A DNA stretch of 64,000 bases. It comes from Enterococcus sp. HY326 (GTDB lineage Bacteria > Bacillota > Bacilli > Lactobacillales > Enterococcaceae). The position numbers and the translations under genes are program-made. This document shows positions 63,942-64,000 of this stretch, one piece after another. Location: positions 496,001-560,000 of the forward strand of contig NZ_JANLGQ010000003.1 in the NCBI RefSeq assembly GCF_026157065.1, written 5' to 3'. The stretch's first letter is position 1. Each line of letters opens with the position of its first letter. Under the pieces are notes generated by a model that made no database searches, was not told the origin of the DNA, and saw only the letters and a program-made list of their open reading frames with translations.

Positions 63942-64000
63942 GTGACCAATCTTGCATTAGTAAATTTAGATGATTTAAAAATTCTTGTTGCCGAGAATGA
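63942..64000 (+). CDS. Start of a phage gene, cut by window edge
   Basis: A frame opening with GTG (TNLALVNLDDLKILVAEN) after AGGAGG, 3 nt past the Cro-like stop. Only 19 residues are visible. Its place suggests a small phage regulator or antirepressor-type gene; this cannot be decided here. Confidence 0.5.
   Translation, partial: MTNLALVNLDDLKILVAEN

Larger units (their letters stand above)
61291..64000. mobile_element. Left end of a prophage or phage-like element
   Basis: Integrase, ImmA/IrrE-type protease, CI-like repressor and divergent Cro-like gene occur in the standard lysogeny-module order next to a tRNA gene. The right end lies outside the window, so completeness and the att core cannot be judged. 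Confidence 0.85.

Overview
The window reads as chromosome of a low-G+C Gram-positive of the order Lactobacillales, most likely an enterococcus or close relative. The evidence is gene content and order (rpoY-rnjA, glnR-glnA, murT-gatD, tdk-prfA-prmC-sua5-glyA-upp), strong AGGAGG-type ribosome binding sites, and typical Firmicutes regulatory sites (CtsR box, CIRCE, GlnR box, pyrG attenuator). No sequence search was possible, so species and family names rest on recognised motifs and gene context.

Region 1 (1-19.1 kb) is core chromosome: the end of rnjA and rpoY; a heterodimeric multidrug-type ABC exporter; a gamma carbonic anhydrase-like protein; CtsR-controlled clpP; a membrane protein; a glycerophosphodiesterase followed by miaA and hflX; glnR-glnA under a GlnR box; ald; pyrG behind a reiterative-transcription attenuator; a leftward two-component/ABC-2 transporter operon; and a GNAT acetyltransferase.

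Region 2 (about 19.16-42.53 kb) is an A+T-rich integrated element lying between an intact tRNA-Thr(GGT) at its right end and a diverged 3' tRNA fragment at its left end. Almost all genes point left. It carries a tyrosine integrase with a small HTH regulator and shared palindromic operators, a group of unrecognised or weakly recognised proteins (HhH-glycosylase-like, EcsC-like, membrane), a type III restriction-modification pair, a large secreted LysM/FIVAR/CAP surface protein with 207-bp repeats, a serine recombinase next to a perfect 21-bp inverted repeat, a primase-polymerase-like replication protein, and a large adenine/cytosine methyltransferase whose gene ends in a canonical slippery heptamer followed by an in-frame HTH extension. 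I see no relaxase, conjugation, capsid or terminase genes, so it looks like a non-self-transmissible plasmid- or satellite-derived island with defence cargo.

Region 3 (42.6-61.3 kb) is core chromosome again: serine hydrolase, manA, murT-gatD (peptidoglycan amidation), ktrB, an HdeD-like protein, ribokinase, CIRCE-controlled hsp20, a histidine phosphatase, a secreted lectin-like/GDPD protein, then tdk-prfA-prmC-sua5-glyA-upp. A dense cluster of DnaA boxes lies between prmC and sua5 and into sua5.

Region 4 (61.3 kb to the end) is the left end of a prophage or related element downstream of tRNA-Thr(CGT): integrase, ImmA/IrrE-type protease, CI-like repressor, Cro-like regulator, and four operator palindromes in the intervening switch region. 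Its right end is outside the window. Both mobile elements therefore sit at threonine tRNA genes.
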